From: Nitrospinota bacterium
GTDB taxonomy: Bacteria; JADFOP01; DATKYB01
Length of the DNA: 7,029 nucleotides
Direction of reading: 5' to 3'
Assembly (NCBI GenBank): GCA_035528715.1
Contig: DATKYB010000039.1
Location: 1-7,029 of the forward strand
Positions 1 to 5,576 of the stretch are shown here, in pieces. The notes under the pieces were generated by a model that did not search any database, was not told where the DNA came from, and saw only the letters and a program-made list of their open reading frames with translations. The first letter of the stretch is position 1, and every line of letters begins with the position of its first letter. The position numbers were made by a program, and so were the translations under genes.

Positions 1-51
1 CCCCACCTTTTTTAGTTTTAAGCTCTCTCCATCAAAAACAATTGCCTTCAT
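1..51 (-). CDS. N-terminus of probable medium-chain (zinc-type) dehydrogenase, partial
   Basis: Reading from the ATG at 51 to the window edge gives MKAIVFDGESLKLKKVG, 17 codons with no stop. The opening MKAIVFDG followed by an alternating L-K-L beta strand is the usual start of medium-chain dehydrogenase/reductase proteins (alcohol, glucose or threonine dehydrogenase-like). The ATG overlaps the TGA of the upstream glycosylase gene as ATGA, and a GAGAG stretch inside the end of that gene could serve as ribosome binding site, so the two are probably translationally coupled. Neither the catalytic zinc ligands nor the Rossmann domain are in the window, so substrate and even zinc content cannot be told. 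The family call rests on a short N-terminal pattern and is tentative. Confidence 0.5.
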   Translation of the reverse strand, partial: MKAIVFDGESLKLKKVG

Positions 52-725
52 AATAAAGCTCTCTTTTTTGATAATCTATTTTTAAGCGGACACAGATCAC
101 AGCGAGGTGACTTATGACAATAAAAATGCCCGATATAATCCAGCAATGCATGGAACTCGTTAAAAAGAGCAACATCGGTTGGAAGACGCTGCATAAAAAA
201 TTCCTGTAATTCCTGATAGCTTGGGTTTTCATGGAACCATCCATGGCGATAAAGGATACGACGTGTATAGGTATCCACAACAAAAATCGGTTTTTGCAAT
301 GCATAGAGAAGAATTGAATCGGCTGTTTCCTCTCCAATGCCATAAATCGATAGTAGCTCATTATGTAAAACCTTTGTGTCTCTTTGAGACATCTTTTTTA
401 TTGAACCCTGATAGTGATTCAGAAAATATTTCACAAATTGCTTGGTCTTCTTTGCCTTTTGATTGAAATATCCAGAAGGACGGAGCAAGATTGCCAGTTC
501 TTTCTCAGAGATCTTATCGAGTGTCTTTGCAGAGAGTAAATTGTTCTGTTTGAGATTGTTGATGGTTTTTTCTACATTTGCCCAGGCAGTGTTCTGCGTC
601 AAAATTGCTCCAATAATAACCTCAAAAGGAGAATCTGCAGGCCACCAGTGGCGAGGCCCAACTTGTTTCAGCAATTGATGATATACATCCATCATTTTTT
701 TTGGTGTTAAAGAGCGTTTAATCAT
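48..725 (-). CDS. Endonuclease III-like DNA glycosylase of the MagIII type (HhH-GPD)
   Basis: The 225-residue protein belongs to the HhH-GPD base-excision repair glycosylases, which cut damaged bases from DNA in the cytoplasm. Visible are the N-terminal ILTQNTAW motif (41-48), RPSGYFNQKAK (82-92), a helix-hairpin-helix around YGIGEETADSI (128-138) and the catalytic aspartate D151 in VVDTYTRR. In endonuclease III a lysine in GRKTA makes the Schiff base for strand cleavage; here the equivalent residue is E133. That predicts a monofunctional glycosylase. The TQNTAW and RPSGYFNQKAK stretches recall Helicobacter MagIII, a 3-methyladenine glycosylase. The C-terminal iron-sulfur loop keeps Cys203, Cys209 and Cys212, but L218 stands where the fourth Cys is expected. 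ATG at 725 has only a weak upstream AGGGA. The gene starts about 180 bases beyond the nrfD-like gene and may have its own promoter. Substrate is inferred, not shown. Confidence 0.85.
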   Translation of the reverse strand: MIKRSLTPKKMMDVYHQLLKQVGPRHWWPADSPFEVIIGAILTQNTAWANVEKTINNLKQNNLLSAKTLDKISEKELAILLRPSGYFNQKAKKTKQFVKYFLNHYQGSIKKMSQRDTKVLHNELLSIYGIGEETADSILLYALQKPIFVVDTYTRRILYRHGWFHENPSYQELQEFFMQRLPTDVALFNEFHALLDYIGHFYCHKSPRCDLCPLKNRLSKKRALL

Positions 726-795
726 TTGAAAAATTATCCCTGTAGATCTTAAACAACCAATAAAACAACTCTGTTTTTAAATTTATCCGTGTGAA

Positions 796-824
796 AAATT
801 AAATCTTTTTGGCAAATAAATCAA
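796..824 (-). promoter_or_regulatory. Possible weak promoter for the DNA glycosylase gene
   Basis: In the 177-base gap 726-902, the minus strand carries TTGATT (824-819) and TAATTT (801-796) separated by 17 bases. Both hexamers match the sigma-70 consensus only in part, and AT-rich DNA gives such matches by chance. I see no convincing intrinsic terminator for the nrfD-like gene here, so read-through from the operon is possible. Nothing else is recognisable in this gap. Confidence 0.25.
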
Positions 825-902
825 GGGGAAAATAGAAGAAAAGTTTACATATAAGAAAGACTGCTTTTAAGAGGGAAGAGGTTTATGAGGCGTAGATCAA
901 GC

Positions 903-2123
903 CTAAGTTTCAATTTCTGAGGTTTGGAATTCGCCTTCGTTTTCAACCCAGGGAGGCAATACTTTACAGAGAATATAAAGGATGACAAGCGGTAATATTA
1001 ATAAAAAGGCAGCCATCAATAAACCTTCTATTCCCAATAATTCTAGTTTATAAACTGTTAGACCTCGGAGGCTTTTTGAGAATAGCTGACCGCCAATGAC
1101 AACATTCCACCGCGTACTGAAAATACCTATCTGCACGAGAATAGCAGCGACAAAATAGACCATCCTTCGCATTTCATCTGGGATCTTGAAAAATCTCGCC
1201 CAAGTTATTGTTATCATCGGTGCAAGGCTGCCAATAATAATCTGCGAAACTATCAAGCTGATAAACAGCCTGCCTTTTATTAACTCTGCCAAAATCTTAA
1301 TAGATTCCTCTGACTCATAAAGCCTATGGATGAAGTCCAGCAGCTCCAGTGAAAAGTCAATAATCATAGCATAGAGAAGTAGTTCGGCCAGCTTATTAAG
1401 ACAACCCATATTCATCTCTTTCCAGCGAAACATAGAGGTGACCATGTAAATTAAAAATACTAAAGCAATACCAGAAACCATCGCTGAAAAAAGAAAAACG
1501 ATTGGCATCAGCACACTGCTCCACCAGGGATTCGCCTTGACCGCTCCGAAAATAAAGCCAACATAGCCATGGAGGAGGAATGCTGAAGGGATACCGATGA
1601 TGGTGATAACTCTTCCAATTTTTTCGTCAAAATTTAAGGATGGCTCTGAAATATCTGCTGCGCCCAAGGTGAGAATCTTATAGAGATACTTACTCAATCC
1701 CTTTTTTTCTTTGGACCAGATTACGATTTCTTTTCGATAGTCAAACCATATCTCCAAGAGTAATACCACCATCAAATACCATGCATAAACAAACCCAAAC
1801 ATGGCCATTGCCGATTGTGTAGAGGGTGTTAAAAACATCTCGAAAGCACGTTCTGGACGCCCAAGATGAATGATAAGCGGAAGAGGTGCTACAAGGAGAA
1901 AAGCGAGCGCAGCCAAAAGAGATAATCTATATACAGGTTGCAATACCTTTACATTGAATACTCTTTCGAGAGAAGCAAGAATGAAAGCACCAGCTACTAA
2001 CCCTGTTATATAAGGATAGACCACTATTAAGGTTCCCCAGTGGAGCTCAAACTCATTAGGATAAATAAATCCAGTTATATGCTGAAACTCAGGTATCATA
2101 TTAGTCATGCTTATATCCAGCAA
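903..2123 (-). CDS. NrfD/PsrC-family integral membrane quinone-interacting subunit
   Basis: This 406-residue very hydrophobic protein has about nine or ten predicted membrane segments (roughly 31-53, 63-86, 104-127, 171-195, 204-230, 246-267, 285-308, 320-343, 363-389). The HLGRPER motif at 86-92 and RWNVVIGGQ at 338-346 place it in the NrfD/PsrC/DsrP superfamily, whose members bind (mena)quinone and exchange electrons with a periplasmic iron-sulfur subunit. The start is TTG at 2123, one base after the TAA of the ferredoxin gene. A near-perfect GGAGGTGA inside the last ferredoxin codons sits six bases upstream of the TTG, which makes it a better choice than the internal ATG at 2108. The gene is third in a cytochrome-ferredoxin-NrfD operon. 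The direction of electron flow and the terminal partner cannot be read from the sequence. Confidence 0.92.
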   Translation of the reverse strand: MLDISMTNMIPEFQHITGFIYPNEFELHWGTLIVVYPYITGLVAGAFILASLERVFNVKVLQPVYRLSLLAALAFLLVAPLPLIIHLGRPERAFEMFLTPSTQSAMAMFGFVYAWYLMVVLLLEIWFDYRKEIVIWSKEKKGLSKYLYKILTLGAADISEPSLNFDEKIGRVITIIGIPSAFLLHGYVGFIFGAVKANPWWSSVLMPIVFLFSAMVSGIALVFLIYMVTSMFRWKEMNMGCLNKLAELLLYAMIIDFSLELLDFIHRLYESEESIKILAELIKGRLFISLIVSQIIIGSLAPMITITWARFFKIPDEMRRMVYFVAAILVQIGIFSTRWNVVIGGQLFSKSLRGLTVYKLELLGIEGLLMAAFLLILPLVILYILCKVLPPWVENEGEFQTSEIET

Positions 2124-2124
2124 A

Positions 2125-2898
2125 TTATCTCACCTCCATATCAGCACCAGAATAATAGACCTTAGGTTCAGTATTCAGATATTGTTTCATAACGATAATG
2201 TCATTAAAACGGACAAATCGTCTTAAAGGACTACTCTGTAATCCAACCTCACCAAAGATTCGAGTCTGAGTTGGGCAGACCTCAACACAGGCAGGAAGGG
2301 AGCCCTTTATAATACGGTGATAGCAGAATGTACATTTATCAGCTACTTTTTTAACAGGATGGAGGTAGCGGGCTCCGTAGGGGCAGGCTTGAATACAATA
2401 ACGGCAACCGATACACCACTTCTCATCAACAAGGACCACTCCGTCTTGGCTGAGAAAAGTTGCGCCGACAGGGCATACCTGGACACACGGAGGTTTAGCG
2501 CACTGGTTACATATCTTGGGAACAAAGTATGTCTTTAATATATCGATATCACCTTTGAACTCAGGAAAGCCGTCAATACCGCCATTTGGGCTGTCTACAT
2601 AGGTTTCCCCCTCTATGGGAACGATATATCTTTCAATCCAGGTTCGGAAATAAATCGGTTCTCTGGAGATATTATTTTCTTTTTTGCAGGCATCTACGCA
2701 TCTTCCACAACCGATACATTTATGAATATCTATCCCCATTCCATACCAGTGCTTTGTTGGATCATACTGGCTATTTTCTCTACTGAAAAGGAGCTTTTCA
2801 GGCTGAAAAGAAAGGTAAAATATCCCGGCAAACGAAAGCGCTTTATAGCAGCTTTTCAAAAAATCTCTTCGATATAATTGAAAAGAATTCTTTTTCAT
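2125..2898 (-). CDS. Tat-exported four-cluster 4Fe-4S ferredoxin subunit (NrfC/DsrO-like)
   Basis: Starting at ATG 2898 the product has 257 residues. The N-terminus YRRDFLK (9-15) followed by a hydrophobic stretch (about 17-32) is a twin-arginine export signal, so the protein should act outside the cytoplasmic membrane. Sixteen Cys form four [4Fe-4S] sites: C61/64/67/71, C130/133/138/142, C162/165/168/172 and C189/192/204/208. This is the NrfC/PhsB/DsrO arrangement that wires a NrfD-type membrane subunit to a redox partner. The open frame reaches a further ATG at 2940, but 2898 is preferred: GGAGG lies eight bases upstream, the ATG overlaps the cytochrome stop as ATGA, and the twin-arginine motif then sits at the usual distance from the N-terminus. 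The specific partner enzyme is unknown. Confidence 0.92.
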   Translation of the reverse strand: MKKNSFQLYRRDFLKSCYKALSFAGIFYLSFQPEKLLFSRENSQYDPTKHWYGMGIDIHKCIGCGRCVDACKKENNISREPIYFRTWIERYIVPIEGETYVDSPNGGIDGFPEFKGDIDILKTYFVPKICNQCAKPPCVQVCPVGATFLSQDGVVLVDEKWCIGCRYCIQACPYGARYLHPVKKVADKCTFCYHRIIKGSLPACVEVCPTQTRIFGEVGLQSSPLRRFVRFNDIIVMKQYLNTEPKVYYSGADMEVR

Positions 2899-3668
2899 CG
2901 CTTCGCCTCCGGATAATGAGGATAATGGCATTCCCAGCACAAGTAGCGTCCGCCGTGAGTACTGAGGTCGATACGACGGATTTCCTTGAGACTATCAGCA
3001 TCTTTGGCGTGGCACTGCCCACAAAATGCTCTTTCTACTGGCTTTCCAGCTTTTTCGAGTTTTGGGTTAGTTAGGTGTTTCTCTGTAACCTTATGACATT
3101 GTTCACAGGAAAGGGATGCATGATGCGAGACCCTCTTTTGATTGACTATGGTTCGATGGCAGGCGCTGCATTCAGAAATAACTTGGGGCACGAGAGGGTT
3201 GTGCGGTTCATGGCATGCCATACATGCTTTTCCAGGATTATGGGTTTCTGCAATAATCTGGGGAAAGCCTGTAGGTCTTGAGGGATTGAAAGCGTGACAG
3301 AGCTGACAATGTTCGCGTTCCCTAGGGACAATCGGTTTATATTCACCAGGTGAACTGGTATGTTTTGCCGCAGGCCCATGGCATGTTTCGCACGATACTC
3401 CCTTATGGTTAGACTTTGTTAAGGAATTATAAATGTTACTATGGCAGTTTGTACATACCTGATATCCGGCATAATTGATCTTCTGAGAAGCAATTTCATC
3501 CAGCGCATTACCACGGTAGTGTCCATACTTTCCAAATGAATGGGGAACAAAAAATATTCGCCCTATGATAAAAGCTCCGATTACTATTGCAAAAATCACA
3601 GCCAAACTGATTATTTGACGAGGAATCTTGGGATTAAATTTAATATTTTTCCAATCAAAATTTTTCAA
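2895..3668 (-). CDS. Membrane-anchored octahaem c-type cytochrome
   Basis: The 257-residue protein has one N-terminal hydrophobic helix (about 16-40), probably an uncleaved anchor, and then a periplasmic domain. Eight CXXCH haem-c sites begin at residues 72, 93, 121, 149, 167, 188, 216 and 244 (CTNCH, CETCH, CQLCH, CMACH, CSACH, CEQCH, CGQCH, CWECH). Many further His (for example 88, 103, 120, 143, 156, 182, 183, 198, 238, 251) could supply distal ligands, so mostly bis-His low-potential haems are likely. No CXXCK site or other active-site haem signature is seen, which favours electron transfer over catalysis. The start is TTG at 3668 with GAGGAG five bases upstream. It is first in the operon and its stop overlaps the ferredoxin start. 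NrfB holds the same place in nrfBCD but has five haems and no anchor. The subfamily name is uncertain. Confidence 0.9.
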   Translation of the reverse strand: MKNFDWKNIKFNPKIPRQIISLAVIFAIVIGAFIIGRIFFVPHSFGKYGHYRGNALDEIASQKINYAGYQVCTNCHSNIYNSLTKSNHKGVSCETCHGPAAKHTSSPGEYKPIVPREREHCQLCHAFNPSRPTGFPQIIAETHNPGKACMACHEPHNPLVPQVISECSACHRTIVNQKRVSHHASLSCEQCHKVTEKHLTNPKLEKAGKPVERAFCGQCHAKDADSLKEIRRIDLSTHGGRYLCWECHYPHYPEAKR

Positions 3669-3692
3669 AAAATCTCCTCAAAAGGCAAAGAT

Positions 3693-3705
3693 TATTCGAC
3701 GAATA
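3693..3705. promoter_or_regulatory. Perfect 13-bp inverted repeat at the -10/+1 region, possible operator
   Basis: TATTCG and CGAATA flank a single central base. The repeat overlaps the first bases of the -10 hexamer and the predicted transcription start of the respiratory operon. A dimeric repressor bound here would block RNA polymerase. The motif does not clearly match an Fnr, NarL or IscR consensus that I know, so the regulator is unidentified. Confidence 0.4.
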
Positions 3706-3730
3706 TATTCAATATTATATTTCAAGTCAA
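3702..3730 (-). promoter_or_regulatory. Sigma-70-like promoter of the cytochrome-ferredoxin-NrfD operon
   Basis: On the minus strand TTGACT (3730-3725) and TATATT (3707-3702) are 17 bases apart, each matching consensus at five of six positions. Transcription would begin near 3695, leaving a leader of about 27 bases before the TTG start of the cytochrome gene. This is the strongest promoter match in the 136-base gap between mobB and the operon and indicates that the operon is transcribed separately from mobAB. Confidence 0.65.
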
Positions 3731-3804
3731 TTCTTCCCATCTTTTTCATTATTGTAGAAGATTTAAAGAGCAATAAAAAAAATAACAGCAAAGGTGTCTC
3801 ATTC

Positions 3805-4305
3805 TTATTTAATTTTTTTTAAAAAGGTTTTTTCCAAGAGGTCTGCTAAGCCTTTAATATCATTTATATCAAAACAGGGAACACCCCTATCAAATCTTCT
3901 GTCACTGACAATCGCAATGAGATTATCTTCATCTGTGCAGAGGAGCTCTTTATGGACCTCAGATCGAAATACCTCAATCTTGGGCTTGTCCCCCTTTTTA
4001 TAACCTTCTGTGAGAATAATATCTACATCCTTAATGATGGATGATCCTATTTTGTCCAAGGTATACTCTTTATCTACCACTTTTATAATGGCCAACTTAT
4101 TAGGTGAAGAGATAACTACTTCATCAGCACCTGCCTTGGTATGCCTCCAGGTATCCTTTCCCTCTTTGTCAATTTCAAAGCCATGAATATGATGCTTTAT
4201 TGTAGCAACCCTATAGCCTCTGTTCTTTAATTCTGGAATAAGTTTTTCCATCAATGTTGTCTTTCCGCTATCAGATTTCCCAACAATCGAAACAATTGGT
4301 ATCAT
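3805..4305 (-). CDS. mobB: Molybdopterin-guanine dinucleotide biosynthesis adaptor protein MobB
   Basis: The 166-residue protein is a P-loop NTPase of the MobB family, which binds GTP and assists MobA in attaching GMP to molybdopterin. Walker A is GKSDSGKT (9-16). The family signature IKHH...F.ID..GKDTWRHTKAGAD runs from 37 to 61, and the LTEGYK segment followed by KPKIEVFR lies at 99-114. Length and domain order are typical for the stand-alone protein. Its ATG overlaps the mobA stop as ATGA, so the pair is co-translated. Downstream, before the respiratory operon, I see a T-rich stretch but no good hairpin terminator. A MobAB pair implies at least one DMSO-reductase-family molybdo- or tungsto-enzyme elsewhere in the genome. 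Confidence 0.95.
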   Translation of the reverse strand: MIPIVSIVGKSDSGKTTLMEKLIPELKNRGYRVATIKHHIHGFEIDKEGKDTWRHTKAGADEVVISSPNKLAIIKVVDKEYTLDKIGSSIIKDVDIILTEGYKKGDKPKIEVFRSEVHKELLCTDEDNLIAIVSDRRFDRGVPCFDINDIKGLADLLEKTFLKKIK

Positions 4306-4904
4306 GCCTCATGTTCCTCATAAAGAGATTTTTCAACTGCTTCAGCTCTCAATATATCCTCTTCTGTGTTAAGATTTAAAAAGGCAATTTCTTTAGGATC
4401 ATATGTGGCTATCTCTGAAATTCCTATCTCTTTAACTTTTACATGAGTAAAGAAATCCAAGATTCTCAAATTGTTCCCCTCAATTAGTTTCTCAATATAA
4501 GGAATGCAAACCTTTGAATATATCGCATGAAGAGGCTCAAAGCCTTTTTTGCTCCGTGGTATGACGATATCTGAATCCTTTGTAATTCCTATCATATATT
4601 TTATTAAAGACTCATTTAGAAAGGGCATATCACATGCAAAAATAAAATTATGTTTAGATGAAGATACTTTTAGCCCTGTATAAATACCACCCAAAGAATC
4701 TTTGCCCGGTATAATGTCTGAATATATCTTGCAACCAAGATAAGAATAGAGATCTGGAGTATCTGTAATAATGATAATATCCTTAAATATCCTTGATAGG
4801 GTAGAAAAGGCTCTATCAATGATAGTTATCCCACCTATTTTTATAAAAGATTTATCCTTTCCAATCCTTTTGTTCTTTCCCCCTGCTAGGATGATACCCG
4901 TCAA
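4302..4904 (-). CDS. mobA: Molybdenum cofactor guanylyltransferase MobA
   Basis: MobA transfers GMP from GTP to Mo-molybdopterin, making the guanine dinucleotide cofactor of DMSO-reductase-family enzymes. Starting from TTG 4904 the protein has 200 residues and begins MTGIILAGG, exactly the family's usual N-terminus. The nucleotide-binding loop LAGGKNKRIGKDKSF is at 6-20, the metal-binding CDMPF at 91-95, EPLHAIYS at 123-130 and the C-terminal LNLNTEED at 176-183. The open frame continues upstream to an ATG at 4964, but that codon lies on the -35 box of the likely promoter and would add 20 non-family residues, whereas GGAGAG sits six bases before the TTG. The gene is first in mobAB, with an ATGA overlap to mobB. 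Confidence 0.95.
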   Translation of the reverse strand: MTGIILAGGKNKRIGKDKSFIKIGGITIIDRAFSTLSRIFKDIIIITDTPDLYSYLGCKIYSDIIPGKDSLGGIYTGLKVSSSKHNFIFACDMPFLNESLIKYMIGITKDSDIVIPRSKKGFEPLHAIYSKVCIPYIEKLIEGNNLRILDFFTHVKVKEIGISEIATYDPKEIAFLNLNTEEDILRAEAVEKSLYEEHEA

Positions 4905-4937
4905 TTCGATCTCTCCAAAATAAAAAAACATGCAAAA

Positions 4938-4964
4938 ATTATCATGGTGATTGAGGATTGTCAA
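4938..4964 (-). promoter_or_regulatory. Promoter of mobAB
   Basis: A perfect TTGACA (4964-4959) is followed 15 bases later by GATAAT (4943-4938). A TAATTT at 4941-4936 gives the standard 17-base spacing with a poorer match. Transcription would begin around 4930, a short distance before the TTG start at 4904. The rest of the gap 4905-5074 shows no further feature. Confidence 0.6.
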
Positions 4965-5074
4965 CTGAGTTAATCTTGTAGAAGCACTTTTTGGTTATAT
5001 AAATGACTTATCCACTAATCCTTCGGTGATGAGAGACAGGCATGAAAAAAGATTAGCCAGAGTGAAAAATGGAT

Positions 5075-5547
5075 TTAGCTTTTAAATTCCCTATCAATTG
5101 CTCTCTTTATCTCTTCGATTGATTTCCCTTGTTCGTAAAGCTGGGCTGCCCTCAGGGCCTCCTTCTGACAGAGCAGTCAGCCTGCACCATGATTTTCAAC
5201 AAAACAACTCAAAAGGCTTTTATGATAGAAAGGCGGCTCATCACAAGTGCAATAACAAAAGACCTCGTCCATTACACGGGGATATTTTTTTGCCGCAGCA
5301 TATATGCTGCTCTGGTCATGCCTGTAAACATTGAGGGAGGAAGTACAGGGCGTGTTTCACCTCCCTGAACATAGAAGGACTTCCCCTTTTTACCTCCTTT
5401 GCTCATAAAGGGCATGTGGCCTAAAAAAGCACGAATAATGATAGCTACTGCAATTCCAGCTCCAATCCAAAGCAAGAAGCTTTTTTTCTGATTTTTTCTC
5501 TTGTCTAAAAATTTCTCTGAGCCCTTTTTTTTGCTTCTTTTTGCCAT
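5075..5547 (-). CDS. CYCXC-family membrane-anchored thiol protein, probable selenoprotein, frameshifted
   Basis: From ATG 5547 (GAGG six bases upstream) the simple frame gives 91 residues and stops at 5272. It has a lysine-rich N-terminus, a membrane helix (about 24-43) and an extracytoplasmic start (ETRPVLPPSMFTGMTRAAY). The conserved remainder lies in another frame: AAAKKYPRVMDEVFCYCTC, then HKSLLSCFVENHGAG, an in-frame TGA (5179-5177), LLCQKEALRAAQLYEQGKS and a TAA at 5075. Dropping one AT from the ATATAT at 5299-5304 joins the halves into 156 residues. These match the PCYCGC/CYCXC family, of unknown function and probably thiol redox. The TGA (residue 123) falls where relatives have the first Cys of a CxxC pair, giving Sec-x-x-Cys with Cys126, and a SECIS-like hairpin follows. 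The frameshift may be mutation or sequencing error. The gene lies 29 bases after the Rrf2 regulator, probably in the same operon. Without recoding it would be a broken gene. Confidence 0.75.
5147..5175 (-). promoter_or_regulatory. SECIS-like hairpin directly after the in-frame TGA
   Basis: One base after the UGA, the RNA can fold UGCUCU (5175-5170) against AGGGCA (5152-5147). A two-base GU bulge follows on the 5' side, then CAG (5167-5165) pairs with CUG (5155-5153). Above an AA bulge, GG pairs with CC around an AGG loop. The apical loop starts 16 bases after the UGA and has G at its second position, as in bacterial selenocysteine insertion elements. The fold was drawn by eye, without energy calculation. 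Confidence 0.5.
5295..5310. repeat. Perfect 16-bp palindrome at the reading-frame break
   Basis: GCAGCATATATGCTGC reads the same on both strands. It lies inside the CYCXC gene, exactly where the first-half frame must be left. Removing one AT from its centre restores the frame and gives RAAYAAAKKYP, which fits the family. A run of seven A (minus strand, 5291-5285) lies just downstream and is a second place where a length change could occur. Confidence 0.6.
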
Positions 5548-5576
5548 TTAATACCTCAATATATAATTGGTTCTGA

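Noticed and set aside
221-678. Plus-strand open frames inside the DNA glycosylase gene
   Set aside because: They are antisense shadows of a clearly conserved HhH-GPD protein.
886-905. Short AGGC/GCCT hairpin at the end of the nrfD-like gene
   Set aside because: The four-pair stem overlaps the stop codon and no U-tract follows, so it is not convincing as a terminator.
2899-2940. Upstream ATG (2940) as the ferredoxin start
   Set aside because: The 14 extra residues lie inside the cytochrome gene, have no good ribosome binding site, and push the twin-arginine motif away from the N-terminus. ATG 2898 has GGAGG and an ATGA overlap.
3740-3804. Intrinsic terminator after mobB
   Set aside because: There is a run of eight T on the minus strand, but the only stem before it is about four pairs with a G-U, too weak to call.
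5285-5291. A7 run as a programmed -1 frameshift signal
   Set aside because: Slipping there gives RAAYMLRQKKYP, which fits the family less well and is one residue longer than the version with one AT removed. The heptamer A-AAA-AAT is also not an efficient bacterial type. It is kept only as a minor alternative.
5098-5368. Two overlapping plus-strand open frames across the CYCXC gene
   Set aside because: They are antisense to the conserved CYCXC coding sequence, have no family-like sequence or ribosome binding site, and would be the only plus-strand genes in the window.
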